In this document: piece by piece, positions 51,799 through 59,691 of the stretch
How the letters are laid out: each line of letters begins with the position of its first letter
Position numbering within the stretch: position 1 is the stretch's first letter
DNA from: an uncultured Bacteroidales bacterium
Lineage (GTDB): Bacteria; Bacteroidota; Bacteroidia; Bacteroidales; Paludibacteraceae
Assembly (NCBI GenBank): GCA_937907165.1
Contig: CALCUH010000010.1
Coordinates: 1-64,000, forward strand
Direction of reading: 5' to 3'
DNA length: 64,000 nucleotides
The notes under the pieces: generated by a model
Told to the model about the DNA's origin: nothing
Seen by the model: only the letters and a program-made list of their open reading frames with translations
The model's database searches: none
Position numbers and translations under genes: made by a program

Positions 51799-52221
51799 AT
51801 GGAACGCTATTCAGTCATGGAACGCTATAAGGTATGCACCACTCACCCCCGCTACTTCAATACCCTTCAGGAAGCCGCGTCGTACAGCAACCTGATCTTC
51901 GACCGAACGGGCGATATCGTCGCCGTCGTCACAGTCAAACCCCGCAAAAAGCCCGCACAGCCGCTCAAACCTGTCCACGCCGGAATGGGATCGAAAATCC
52001 GCGCATGGTATCACGCCAGCCACCCCACGGATGACGCATGGAACCGGATCGACGGGAACGCCACCTTTGGAGACTTGTTCGACGCGCTGGATTTCCACAT
52101 CGACGTTTATAAAACAATCGGCGTATGCGATTCCGTCATCCGCGAACGCTGCTTTGCAGAGCTTGCGGAAATCACCCGCATGAGCTACGATGAAATCTAT
52201 CGTCAGTGGATTTACGGCTGA
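51799..52221 (+). CDS. hypothetical protein with a duplicated start
   Basis: 140 residues from ATG 51799, or 134 from ATG 51817. An 18-bp tandem duplication (TCAGTCATGGAACGCTAT) has produced two starts; the first lies behind AGGAG. KVCTTHPRYFNTLQEAASYSN, a basic patch (KPRKKPAQPLKP), AWYHASHPTDDAWNRIDGNATFGDLFDALDFHIDVY. Promoter at 51722. No family recognised. Confidence 0.68.
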   Translation: MERYSVMERYKVCTTHPRYFNTLQEAASYSNLIFDRTGDIVAVVTVKPRKKPAQPLKPVHAGMGSKIRAWYHASHPTDDAWNRIDGNATFGDLFDALDFHIDVYKTIGVCDSVIRERCFAELAEITRMSYDEIYRQWIYG

Positions 52222-52340
52222 CCACACAGGAACGTAAATCCGGGAGATTTTCGTCTCCCGGTTAGCAAACAGAAAATTTTTTCCCTTCTATAGTCAGAGC
52301 AAATTCATTACCAAAAAATCATCAAATAAGGAGAACCATC

Positions 52341-52787
52341 ATGCCGATCTACAAAATCACTTATTCAGAGCTGTGGAGTAGCGAGTATCACATCGAAGCC
52401 CGCTCCACGGAAGAGGCCGAAGCGGTCTTTACCATGGCAATCGACCGGTATATCATCCACCCCGACGAAGATAGTTTTTATGATTCTTCTACATGGACGA
52501 CGGAAGAAGTCTCGGATTCTCATACCCCGGATGTTTCCTACCGCGATTTCGAGGAGGGTTCCCCGAAGCAAATCCTCGCCGCTCTGTGCGACGATCCCGA
52601 TTTTGAGGCAATCGGGATTGCCAGCCTGTCCAGAGGCGTTACAGACGATTATGCCCGTACCATTTGGGAGAAAATCAAACGCAACGTTGCGGAAGATATT
52701 CTCGTGTATCCCGGTATCGAAGAATACAGCGACGACAACATCCGCTCTGCCATCGGCAGAGCCATGATGAAACAGATTGAAAAATAA
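52341..52787 (+). CDS. hypothetical protein
   Basis: 148 residues. N-terminal MPIYKITYSELWSSEYHIEARSTEEAEAVFTMAI resembles the short 'PIYKVTYSE...V.A.s.eEA' domain found in many mobile-element proteins; the C-terminal half is helical. Promoter at 52260. Confidence 0.68.
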   Translation: MPIYKITYSELWSSEYHIEARSTEEAEAVFTMAIDRYIIHPDEDSFYDSSTWTTEEVSDSHTPDVSYRDFEEGSPKQILAALCDDPDFEAIGIASLSRGVTDDYARTIWEKIKRNVAEDILVYPGIEEYSDDNIRSAIGRAMMKQIEK

Positions 52788-52845
52788 TCCGCAGATCGGT
52801 TAGCAAACTCAGTTTTTCATCTCTTCTATATACAGAACTGGAATG

Positions 52846-52936
52846 CGGAGGTTAAGAACCCACGCAGAGTGACCGCCGAAAACGGCGGGTAATGCGGCAG
52901 AGCCGGGCACAAGCCCCGGCAGAAAGGGAAAAAACT
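52846..52936 (+). ncRNA. structured leader RNA, family member 1
   Basis: Between the promoter copy at 52798 and the next start. GGTT-AAG-AACC, CCGCCG-AAAA-CGGCGG and GCCGGGC/GCCCCGGC hairpins are visible. It contains AGAGTGACCGCCGAA...GGCGGGTAA, matching AGTGACCGCTGAA...GCGGCTAA in the leader at 61160. Probably a cis-acting RNA controlling the small membrane gene after it. Confidence 0.5.
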
Positions 52937-53065
52937 ATGGACATTATTTTTGGTTTGCTATGCCTCGCAAGCTTAGTTGCGGGGTTAGCCTTATCTAACG
53001 CTGTGTTGCTTTTCTTGGCAATCGTCTTCTTTGCACTCTTTTTTGCTTGTTGTGTTTGTTGCTAA
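52937..53065 (+). CDS. 42-residue hydrophobic protein
   Basis: ATG 52937 to TAA 53065. Almost wholly hydrophobic (LLCLASLVAGLALSNAVLLFLAIVFFALFF) ending ACCVCC. AAAGGG is five bases upstream of the start. Long enough for one or two membrane helices; could be a holin-like or toxin-like peptide. It is the only gene of the array with a structured GC-rich leader except the one at 61370. Confidence 0.55.
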   Translation: MDIIFGLLCLASLVAGLALSNAVLLFLAIVFFALFFACCVCC

Positions 53066-53121
53066 GTCAGCAAACACAAAAATATAAAAAGCCGGGTATA
53101 CTCGGCAGAAAGAGTATAAAA

Positions 53122-53889
53122 ATGAAAGACAGAATATTTGTTATCCCCACTGGCGTTACTGGTGAAGGTAACGACGGTGAGATGAGAGAAATTCGCAACA
53201 TCCTGATCGAAAATAAGGAACAGGTGATCGAAACCGCCCAGAGCTGGGGAGCGAGTTGGGCGGGTATTGAAGGCCACTTCCGCAAAAAAATCGCGGCAGC
53301 CGTAGCAGGTGGAAAAACCTGCTACGGCGTGGAACTGGCAGGTGGATTCGGTATCCTGCACGTGGACATCGATCATCCCGCATACGAAAGAGATGACAGG
53401 TCGAATCCGAAGTCTTCGCTGGAGCAGATCGCCGATCTGCTGGGCGTAGAACTGGATCGCCGTCAGCGCGGGATCGCCATAAACGACACACAGTACATTC
53501 ATGGACTTATCGCGGCTGGATACACGCCCGAAGAGATCGCGGATATCCGCCGCCTCGACCGCTGTGCGCAGGGCGTGTCGGAAGAGGACGAAATTACCGC
53601 CGAAGCAGCCGTGTCGAATGCGATGGACGTCAACAGCCGATACGGTACTATCCGTATCGTGCATCTAACGGGGGATAAGTGCTCTCCCGTTACCGATCGC
53701 CTGTTCGGGCAGGCGGATCGGATTTTGATCTGCTGCTCCACCGGGGAGGTGGATTACTACGGAAGCGCCAAAGAATGCTCTGAACTGCAAGCCAAGTTCG
53801 GAGGCTGGACGGGAGGAGGTTCCGATAATGGCTTTTGGGGAATCTCCGGAATAAATTCTGGCGACGTATTCGACTTCCTCTTGGCTTAA
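53122..53889 (+). CDS. hypothetical protein
   Basis: 255 residues from ATG 53122 (AGAAAG upstream). Soluble alpha/beta protein: VIPTGVTGEGNDGEMREIRNILIENKEQVIETAQSWGASW, YGVELAGGFGILHVDIDHPAYERDDR, YTPEEIADIRRLDRCAQGV, and a C-terminal GGWTGGGSDNGFWGISG. No promoter repeat directly precedes it (only a remnant AGTCAGCAAACAC at 53067), so it probably shares the 52798 promoter. No family recognised. Confidence 0.68.
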   Translation: MKDRIFVIPTGVTGEGNDGEMREIRNILIENKEQVIETAQSWGASWAGIEGHFRKKIAAAVAGGKTCYGVELAGGFGILHVDIDHPAYERDDRSNPKSSLEQIADLLGVELDRRQRGIAINDTQYIHGLIAAGYTPEEIADIRRLDRCAQGVSEEDEITAEAAVSNAMDVNSRYGTIRIVHLTGDKCSPVTDRLFGQADRILICCSTGEVDYYGSAKECSELQAKFGGWTGGGSDNGFWGISGINSGDVFDFLLA

Positions 53890-54003
53890 CAGCCAAGAGG
53901 AAGTCCGGGCGGCGGTACGGCAATCCGTTCTCCGCGGTTAGCAAACCCCATTTTTCTTCCCATCTATAAGCAGAACCACAAAAACCAAACGGAGGAATCA
54001 CCC

Positions 54004-54186
54004 ATGAAAAGAAGAATCATGAAAAAAAGAAGAATCAAGAGCAAGACCGTCTGGGCATATCTGGACGGCAAAAAGCTCGTCGACGTGGTACAGGCAGCTC
54101 TCGACAACAACATGATGGTGGGCGACCTGAAGGAAGTTCTCATCAAGGAGAACCCCGGACACACCATTACATTCAGATATGAATAA
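54004..54186 (+). CDS. small basic protein
   Basis: 60 residues; first 15 are Lys/Arg-rich (MKRRIMKKRRIKSK), followed by WAYLDGKKLVDVVQAALDNNMMVGDLKEVLIKENPG. A nearby second ATG (codon 6) could also be used. Promoter at 53936. First of a two-gene unit. Possible nucleic-acid binder. Confidence 0.62.
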   Translation: MKRRIMKKRRIKSKTVWAYLDGKKLVDVVQAALDNNMMVGDLKEVLIKENPGHTITFRYE

Positions 54187-54211
54187 TTCGTATCGAAAAG
54201 GAGAACAGACA

Positions 54212-54448
54212 ATGAGCATGAGCATGAGCAAAGAACAATATGACGAAATTCGGAAGCAGTACTGCTTCACCGAATCGGAAGCCGAAGACGCATTCGCTTT
54301 CGTGTGGGACGTTCTGCGAGCGGAAGCCAGAGCGACCAAAGAGAAAGACCCCTACGCCATCAGAACCATATACGACCTCACCGTAGCTGCTGACGTCGTA
54401 CTGGACGCGCAACGCGATACGGGCAACGAGAACTTCGACGAAAACTGA
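54212..54448 (+). CDS. small helical acidic protein
   Basis: 78 residues from ATG 54212 (AAAGGAG). MSMSMSKEQYDEIRKQYCFTESEAEDAFAFVWDVLRAEARATKEKDPYAIRTIYDLTVAADVV: all helical. Terminator ATCCCGGA/TTCCGGGAT plus T5 at 54454-54486. Function unknown. Confidence 0.66.
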   Translation: MSMSMSKEQYDEIRKQYCFTESEAEDAFAFVWDVLRAEARATKEKDPYAIRTIYDLTVAADVVLDAQRDTGNENFDEN

Positions 54449-54570
54449 ACATGATCCCGGAGGGCGGAAAACCTTCCGGGATTTTTCTGTCTGCGGTTAG
54501 CAAACGCCCGAATTGATCCCATCTATATACAGACCCCCAAAAAAACATCACACATCAAAGGAGACCCGCC

Positions 54571-55074
54571 ATGCCTACCTACACCGTCACTCTCGCCGTA
54601 TCTGAAGATCAGTATCAAACCCTCCGCCAGACCGGAACCCTGACCACACAAGCTCTCGACCGAGACCTGAACCAGCGGCTGCACGAATCCGGCTATACCG
54701 TCACGGGGAGCCGGGAATGGATCAAGCCCGCCCGCCGGAAGTACCTTCATCCAGACGCGCTGTATGACCAAGCCGATGCTATCGCGGCAAGTATCACGGA
54801 ACGCTTCTGTGAGAATGGAAGCAGCCGTGATGTAACCCGCGATACCACGCCGGAAGAACGGCAGACGATCCGCAGAATCGCGCTCAGCGCGTTGAACACA
54901 ATCAACAATATCTCTGTCGTCGTCATGGAAGCATCACGTCGCAAAGCTATGGATCAGGCTGTTATCGACATGGCGGAATACACCATTGACAGCTTCCTGC
55001 ACGACGTCAACGGGTATGATACCATCTACATCCCGCTGAAAAACCTCCTTCGTGATTGGGAACTGGAAGACTGA
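54571..55074 (+). CDS. hypothetical helical protein
   Basis: 167 residues. YTVTLAVSEDQYQTLRQTG start, then HPDALYDQADAIAASITERF and EERQTIRRIALSALNTINNISVVVMEASRRKAMDQAVIDMAEYTI helices. Promoter at 54495; terminator CCCCGGAAG/CTTCCGGGG plus T6 at 55083-55115. No family recognised. Confidence 0.68.
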   Translation: MPTYTVTLAVSEDQYQTLRQTGTLTTQALDRDLNQRLHESGYTVTGSREWIKPARRKYLHPDALYDQADAIAASITERFCENGSSRDVTRDTTPEERQTIRRIALSALNTINNISVVVMEASRRKAMDQAVIDMAEYTIDSFLHDVNGYDTIYIPLKNLLRDWELED

Positions 55075-55190
55075 CCCGCGTACCCCGGAAGCCAAAAACT
55101 TCCGGGGATTTTTTGTTTCCGGTTAGCAAGCCCGCGAAACAACCCTATCTATATTCAGAACAAACAACACCAACCTACGGAGGAAATCTC

Positions 55191-55451
55191 ATGTATCAAC
55201 AAAAATGGATTCACGGATGCCGCGTAACAGTATCGGATTGGATCGGAGAAGACCGCGACGGTCAAACCCCGATCCGCATTGGAGTGGAATACTTCAAGCC
55301 GGGCAGCTCTCTCAGCAGCCCGATCCGCGAGGATGTGCTTTACTGCCCGCGCTGCGAAGAACCCGTAATCAAAAACCGCCTCGACAGCATCGTATTCGCT
55401 CTGATATCCCGACAGCTTCAGCCGTCCTGCATCGTGAAAGGAGGTGTGTAA
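55191..55451 (+). CDS. small zinc-ribbon-like protein
   Basis: 86 residues from ATG 55191 (GGAGG). Beta-rich with a CxxC (LYCPRCEEPVI) and two other Cys. Promoter at 55121. Contains the AAAGGAGGTG ribosome site of the next gene at its end, a coupled pair. Confidence 0.64.
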   Translation: MYQQKWIHGCRVTVSDWIGEDRDGQTPIRIGVEYFKPGSSLSSPIREDVLYCPRCEEPVIKNRLDSIVFALISRQLQPSCIVKGGV

Positions 55452-55453
55452 CT

Positions 55454-55819
55454 GTGGAAATCTCCCAGCTTGAAGGGAAAAGAGTTAAAATCAGCGCGAA
55501 TACGATCACCGTCAAGGACGACCGCATGAAAACTGCCGGACTGATCCAGAACGTGCGCCGGATTAAACTGCTTCCAATCCGTGACGTGTTCACCTTTTCT
55601 GAATACATGAAAAAGCACGGATTGAATTCCCGTACCATCTGTACCCTCGAATTCTTCCGCCGGGAAGATGACCGAGACGCATACTTCGCCCTGACAAGCA
55701 CCAGCTATGACGACCCGGCGTTCAACTGGCAGTATTCACCGGAGCAGCTTGCCACGCACCGGCAGGAGGTTTCCGCAGTATCCGCGATCATGCCCGTCGT
55801 CGCAGTAAATGGTCTCTAA
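55454..55819 (+). CDS. hypothetical protein (GTG start)
   Basis: 121 residues; GTG 55454 lies eight bases after AAAGGAGGTG. VEISQLEGKRVKISANTITVKDDRMKTAGLIQNVRRIKLLPIRDVFTFSEYMKKHGLNSRTICTLEFFRREDDRD: mixed alpha/beta. Function unknown. Confidence 0.6.
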   Translation: MEISQLEGKRVKISANTITVKDDRMKTAGLIQNVRRIKLLPIRDVFTFSEYMKKHGLNSRTICTLEFFRREDDRDAYFALTSTSYDDPAFNWQYSPEQLATHRQEVSAVSAIMPVVAVNGL

Positions 55820-55924
55820 AGTTTTTCTTTTGATTTTACGGAAGCAGTTAGCAAACCCATAAAATCGCCTGTTCTATCTACAAACGCCTGACCTACCGGG
55901 CATACGGGGAGAAAGGAATACATC

Positions 55925-56230
55925 ATGAGACAGATCATCAACGGAAAACTCTACAATACCAAAACCGCAGAGCGCTGCGGCATCGACAGCTACTCAAGCG
56001 ACGGATACTTCTCACATTGGAGCGAAGAACTTTACCGGAAGAAGACCGGCGAATACTTCCTCTACGGCGAAGGCGGTCCGAACAGCCGCTATTCCCGGTC
56101 GTGCGGTCAAAACGCATGGTGCGGCGGCGAGAAGATTATCCCCATGACCGAGGCAGAAGCCCGCGACTGGGCGGAAAGGCACCTGACTGCCGACGAGTAC
56201 ATCGAAATCTTCGGCGAGCCGGAGGAATAA
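55925..56230 (+). CDS. conserved mobile-element protein (MRQIINGK family)
   Basis: 101 residues. MRQIINGKLYNTKTAERCGIDSYSSDGYFSHWSEELYRKKTGEYFLYGEGGPNSRYSRSCGQNAWCGGEKIIPMTEAEARDWAERHLTADEYIEIFGE: I recognise this as a widespread small family on Firmicutes plasmids, phages and conjugative elements, role unknown. Promoter at 55846 (AGTTAGCAAA). Confidence 0.78.
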   Translation: MRQIINGKLYNTKTAERCGIDSYSSDGYFSHWSEELYRKKTGEYFLYGEGGPNSRYSRSCGQNAWCGGEKIIPMTEAEARDWAERHLTADEYIEIFGEPEE

Positions 56231-56243
56231 TCAAAACAAAACA

Positions 56244-56297
56244 GAATCTCCTTGCATGGGAATCGTCTTCGTGGTGGTGGGCGGTTCCCTTTTTTTG
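56244..56297 (+). terminator. CTCCTTG-type terminator, copy 2
   Basis: AATCTCCTTG, then TGGGAATCG, loop with TTCGTGGTGGTGGG, CGGTTCCC and T7. Same arrangement as copies 1 and 3. Confidence 0.82.
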
Positions 56298-56377
56298 TTT
56301 TCCGGTTAGCAATTCCCTGTTTCTTTGTCATCTATATACAGAACCTCAAAAATCAAAAAACGGAGAAGTTATCAATC

Positions 56378-56731
56378 ATGGCAAGAGAATTTGGACTCTA
56401 TCCCGAAACGAGCGTGCCGCACTACTGGATCGGCTGCCGGGCAATCATCACCCGGAACGGACTGGATATCCCGTTAGACAGATGGAGCCGCGATTTTCGC
56501 AGCACCACACGCAAGCAGGAGCTGATCGACTTCGTAAACGACGAGGCAATCCCGACGTTGGAAATTCTCGTCAAACAGCACAGAACCGCAGGCTGCTTCG
56601 ACAGCGAGGACGGAAAATTCCGGTGCGAATACGACACCAGAGATTCCGGCGGCTACCTGTACTGCGGATTCTATAGCCTGACCGCCGAACCGGAAGACGA
56701 AGAAGACAGAAGCGCAGAAGTTGTAAAATGA
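56378..56731 (+). CDS. hypothetical protein
   Basis: 117 residues from ATG 56378 (GGAGAAG). MAREFGLYPETSVPHYWIGCRAIITRNGLDIPLDRWSRDF, helical middle, acidic C-terminus (EPEDEEDRSAE). Promoter at 56304. Coupled to the next gene, 13 bases on. Confidence 0.66.
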   Translation: MAREFGLYPETSVPHYWIGCRAIITRNGLDIPLDRWSRDFRSTTRKQELIDFVNDEAIPTLEILVKQHRTAGCFDSEDGKFRCEYDTRDSGGYLYCGFYSLTAEPEDEEDRSAEVVK

Positions 56732-56744
56732 GGGAGGGATCATT

Positions 56745-56960
56745 ATGTCAAGAACTGTTATCCACAGGAATTCAAATTACATCCATGGGGAGTTCAGGCG
56801 AGAGGTTGGAGGTCTACCGGCGGGTACTCGCTTTGTCGCCATGAAGAACGAGGAGGGTGAATGGATTACCACAGTCTTCGGTTATCCAACTATGCTGTTT
56901 GTTTCTCATTTACGGAATCCCGAAATTATCAGCGTGATCGAGCAGCGCCAATTTGAATAA
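56745..56960 (+). CDS. small beta-rich protein
   Basis: 71 residues after GGGAGG. SNYIHGEFRREVGGLPAGTRFVAMKNEEGEWITTVFGYPTMLF looks like a small beta barrel. Shares the 56304 promoter. Function unknown. Confidence 0.62.
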   Translation: MSRTVIHRNSNYIHGEFRREVGGLPAGTRFVAMKNEEGEWITTVFGYPTMLFVSHLRNPEIISVIEQRQFE

Positions 56961-57045
56961 AATCATCGCTCGATGTTAGCAAACACCCGTTTTTATCCAA
57001 TCTACACGCAGTACTTCAATTCACACATCACAGGAGGACATATCC

Positions 57046-57414
57046 ATGAAAGACACCAACACCAGCCGCGAGACCAAACCGCTTACCGGGCGTTACGCCA
57101 AACTCCGCGACGATCTCAAAACCGCACTTGCCGCCGGGCAGGAAGCCGCCGCCGCTTACGATACCGATGAAGGAACCTGCAACTTCGACGCGGCTGCCCT
57201 GATCCTTCCCCGCTGGAATCGGAAACTTCTGAAGCAAGCCGCCGAGGAAGCCGGAACCGTCTGTTCCGAATGGAGCGGATGGATCAAATCCGCTTTTGTA
57301 TTCGAGCCATGCGTCCGCGCACAGGGCAATCCCCGCTCCGCAGCCGCCGAAGCCATGACGGAAAAATTAAAGGAGCTGGGCTATGACGCACTGACTTACT
57401 ACCAGATGGATTGA
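57046..57414 (+). CDS. conserved hypothetical protein
   Basis: 122 residues. LTGRYAKLRDDLKTALAAGQEAAAAYDTDEGTCNFDAAALILPRWNRKLLKQAAEEAGTVCSEWSGWIKSAFVFEPCVRAQGNPRSAAAEAMTEKLKELGYDA: the 'GTCNFDA..L.LP.W....v..AA..AG...' pattern recurs on mobile elements with no assigned role. Promoter at 56974 (TGTTAGCAAA). Confidence 0.74.
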   Translation: MKDTNTSRETKPLTGRYAKLRDDLKTALAAGQEAAAAYDTDEGTCNFDAAALILPRWNRKLLKQAAEEAGTVCSEWSGWIKSAFVFEPCVRAQGNPRSAAAEAMTEKLKELGYDALTYYQMD

Positions 57415-57445
57415 CAACGAACAAAAAAATATAGGAGGGATATTT

Positions 57446-57601
57446 ATGGCTTTTCTTCTCACAGTGCTTGCCATTATCGTTCTCATCGTATGGGAACAGA
57501 TAAGAATAAAGTATTATGACTACAAAATCAAGCACGACCCGGCGTGGTGTGCGGAAGTGGAGCGCGAACGCGAAAGCAAGTTTCGGCGCAAGAATCATTG
57601 A
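57446..57601 (+). CDS. 51-residue single-pass membrane protein
   Basis: ATG 57446 after GGAGGG, to TGA 57601. MAFLLTVLAIIVLIVWEQIRI is a membrane helix; the rest is highly charged (EVERERESKFRRKN). Its stop codon lies inside the -35 box of the downstream sigma-70 promoter. Function unknown. Confidence 0.6.
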   Translation: MAFLLTVLAIIVLIVWEQIRIKYYDYKIKHDPAWCAEVERERESKFRRKNH

Positions 57602-57626
57602 CAAACCGCCAGAACTGTGCTATAAT
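57598..57626 (+). promoter_or_regulatory. perfect sigma-70 promoter for a small RNA
   Basis: TTGACA (57598-57603), 17 bases, TATAAT (57621-57626): both hexamers and spacing match consensus. No reading frame begins before the terminator about 75 bases on. Confidence 0.9.
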
Positions 57627-57632
57627 AAAAAC

Positions 57633-57700
57633 GGTTCTGGTGTAAAATCAGAATCTCCTTGTCGGGGGAACCATCGTGGTGGGTGGTTCCCCTTTTTTTT
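57633..57700 (+). ncRNA. small RNA with CUCCUUG single strand and terminator (copy 3)
   Basis: About 68 nt from the predicted start to a T8 run. A short 5' part is followed by AGAAUCUCCUUG unpaired, then GGGGAACCA, loop UCGUGGUGG, GUGGUUCCCC and the T tail. UCUCCUU is the exact complement of AAGGAGA, the ribosome site used by most array genes. It could act as a trans-acting translation regulator. The two related 3' ends at 50684 and 56244 lack their own promoter. Confidence 0.65.
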
Positions 57701-57774
57701 GTTTTCCGGTTAGCAGAAACCGGATTTTTTCTTTTTTATATACAGAAACAAAATTCATCAAACGGAGGTTTACC

Positions 57775-58746
57775 ATGTTCACCACCGAAATCACCGCAGA
57801 CACCCGCCGCAACACCATCCAGCTTCTTCACCGCAGCAAAGAAATCCTGAAAGCCCTGCACGAGATCATCGGCATGGACTTCTGTAAACCTTACACTATC
57901 GTCCGCGTGGACGGCTCCTTCACGATCAATAAGCTCCTGAAAGCAGCGGAATCCGCAAAAGACCTCAACGAATCCCTCATCGCGGGGCTGCTTTTTGGCG
58001 GTGCGAATTCCGACCCGTATCTGTTCACGCTGTCGTCCGGCGGGAATCTTACCGTTGATCTTCCTTATCACAACTGTTTCGAGCGGTTCTACGCCAAGGG
58101 AGAGTTCCATAAATACCGTACATATAAGGAAAATATAACATATCTCGTGATTCAGCAAAACAATCTTCTCAAACCCGAGCAAATTTCCCGTCGCTCCTGC
58201 GCTGACCATGCCGACCAGAACGTTCGATATATACCGGTTCATCCGGATGGGCATATCAATTATGATGATACCATAGATGTAACAATCCCGCATCTGGGAG
58301 GTAAGACCGCCCGTATTTCCGTATACCGCTCCCGAGCAGCGAAAGCGAACCAACAACCCATGTTTGACAAGAACGGATACCCGCTGTGGATGCAGTACAA
58401 CGAACAGGAAGGCAAGCTCCGCCAACTCAAGGCGGATAAGGCAGCGAGCAAAGTCTCCAAGGTGGATTTTTTTCCGATGATTATCCGGATGGGGACCAGA
58501 ATCAACAAGGTGAAAGCACTCCTGTGTAATGGACTGGAAAAGGCTTGCACGAGTAAGGAAGTGTCCGACATCGGCTTTTCAATCTGGCATGAGTATGCCA
58601 ATGCCGTAGCCCGGTATCAGGATTTCCGAGAGTACGCTAAAAACCATACATTCAAGAGCGTAGATCACGCCAACGATATTTACGCAACAGTCATAAAATA
58701 TTGCGATGAGGCAGAAGCCCATTTCTCTCACCCTGCCGCCGTCTAA
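57775..58746 (+). CDS. large hypothetical protein of the array
   Basis: 323 residues from ATG 57775 (CGGAGG); the frame upstream passes through the promoter at 57708 and is not counted. TIQLLHRSKEILKALHEIIGMDFCKPYTIVRVDGSFTINKLLKAAESAKDLNE, a central beta-rich part with HADQNVRYIPVHPDGHINYDDTIDVTIPHLGGKTARISVYRSR, and a helical C-terminus. Second largest gene of the array. No family recognised. Confidence 0.7.
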   Translation: MFTTEITADTRRNTIQLLHRSKEILKALHEIIGMDFCKPYTIVRVDGSFTINKLLKAAESAKDLNESLIAGLLFGGANSDPYLFTLSSGGNLTVDLPYHNCFERFYAKGEFHKYRTYKENITYLVIQQNNLLKPEQISRRSCADHADQNVRYIPVHPDGHINYDDTIDVTIPHLGGKTARISVYRSRAAKANQQPMFDKNGYPLWMQYNEQEGKLRQLKADKAASKVSKVDFFPMIIRMGTRINKVKALLCNGLEKACTSKEVSDIGFSIWHEYANAVARYQDFREYAKNHTFKSVDHANDIYATVIKYCDEAEAHFSHPAAV

Positions 58747-58833
58747 CCTGTAAAATCTAAAGTAAACTTTGGATTGTCTTCATATTGCAATCACTCAACA
58801 ATTCACATATTATCCCAACAAGGAGAAAGCAAA

Positions 58834-59109
58834 ATGACTTACACGATTACCCGCGAAATCAACGGGGTAAAAACCGAAATCGAACTGACGGCGGAAGAAA
58901 TCCGTGACATTCATCAAATTCAGCAGGATGAATATGACCGCGAAGACGTAGAACGATTCTGCGAGGAAATGCTGGAGTTCGGCGACGACCCGCTGACAGA
59001 TGCAGAGAAAGAGATTCTGCGCAAACGGTACGTTTATTACCGCGACAACAGCGAGGATTGGTGGACGTGTCTGGAAAACGCCTACTATATCATCAGCCAC
59101 GGGCTGTGA
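58834..59109 (+). CDS. small protein, paralogue of the one at 62224
   Basis: 91 residues (AAGGAG). TYTITREINGVKTEIELTAEEIRDIHQIQQDEYDREDVERFCEEMLEF: the first 25 residues match ISREINGISTVIQLTPSEVYAL of the 62224 gene. This REING...L(T)..E family is frequent in mobile elements of clostridia. No promoter copy precedes it; probably co-transcribed with the gene before. Confidence 0.72.
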   Translation: MTYTITREINGVKTEIELTAEEIRDIHQIQQDEYDREDVERFCEEMLEFGDDPLTDAEKEILRKRYVYYRDNSEDWWTCLENAYYIISHGL

Positions 59110-59212
59110 TCTGCGACCCCGGAATAAAATCTCCGTGATTCTTCGTTCCCGGTTAGCATCCGGTCAAATCATTCCCATCTATATTTAGAAAACATAAACA
59201 GGAGGAAACAAC

Positions 59213-59617
59213 ATGAACCTCACCTACGAAATCGACGGAATCAAGATCACCGTCTGCAAGACCCTTGCAGAAGCACAGTCCATCCGCAGAACCAACCCCA
59301 ATGCTCCGGAAGAAGCATTCCTGTTCCCCGTCACCATCCCGGTTGACGAAACACAAACCGCCAGAGGGTTCAAAGTTCGAGAGTCCAAAACAATCACCGG
59401 AACCGCCATGCTCGGATACGATACATCGACCCCGGACGGTCAGTTTCTGATGCTGTCCGGAGGGTATCGTCCGCCTTTCGTCTCCATCATCTATAACTGG
59501 ACTCCGCCGGAAACCGCCGAAGACTTCGGCTATATGCTCGATGACTTCACCGCATGGGCGGACTGCACCGGGAATGAGCGGGATGCGGAAGGAACTCTTC
59601 TGAAAAATCTTCTCTGA
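59213..59617 (+). CDS. hypothetical protein
   Basis: 134 residues (AGGAGG). LTYEIDGIKITVCKTLAEAQSIRRTNPNAPEEAFLFPVTIPVDETQTARGFKVRESKTITG: beta-rich, then acidic C-terminus. Promoter at 59151 (GGTTAGCATC). Confidence 0.67.
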   Translation: MNLTYEIDGIKITVCKTLAEAQSIRRTNPNAPEEAFLFPVTIPVDETQTARGFKVRESKTITGTAMLGYDTSTPDGQFLMLSGGYRPPFVSIIYNWTPPETAEDFGYMLDDFTAWADCTGNERDAEGTLLKNLL

Positions 59618-59691
59618 CAGGTTAGCAAATCAGAAAAAATAACGCTTCTATATACAGCGCCACCAAAATTCATTCTGTAAGGAGAACCGCC

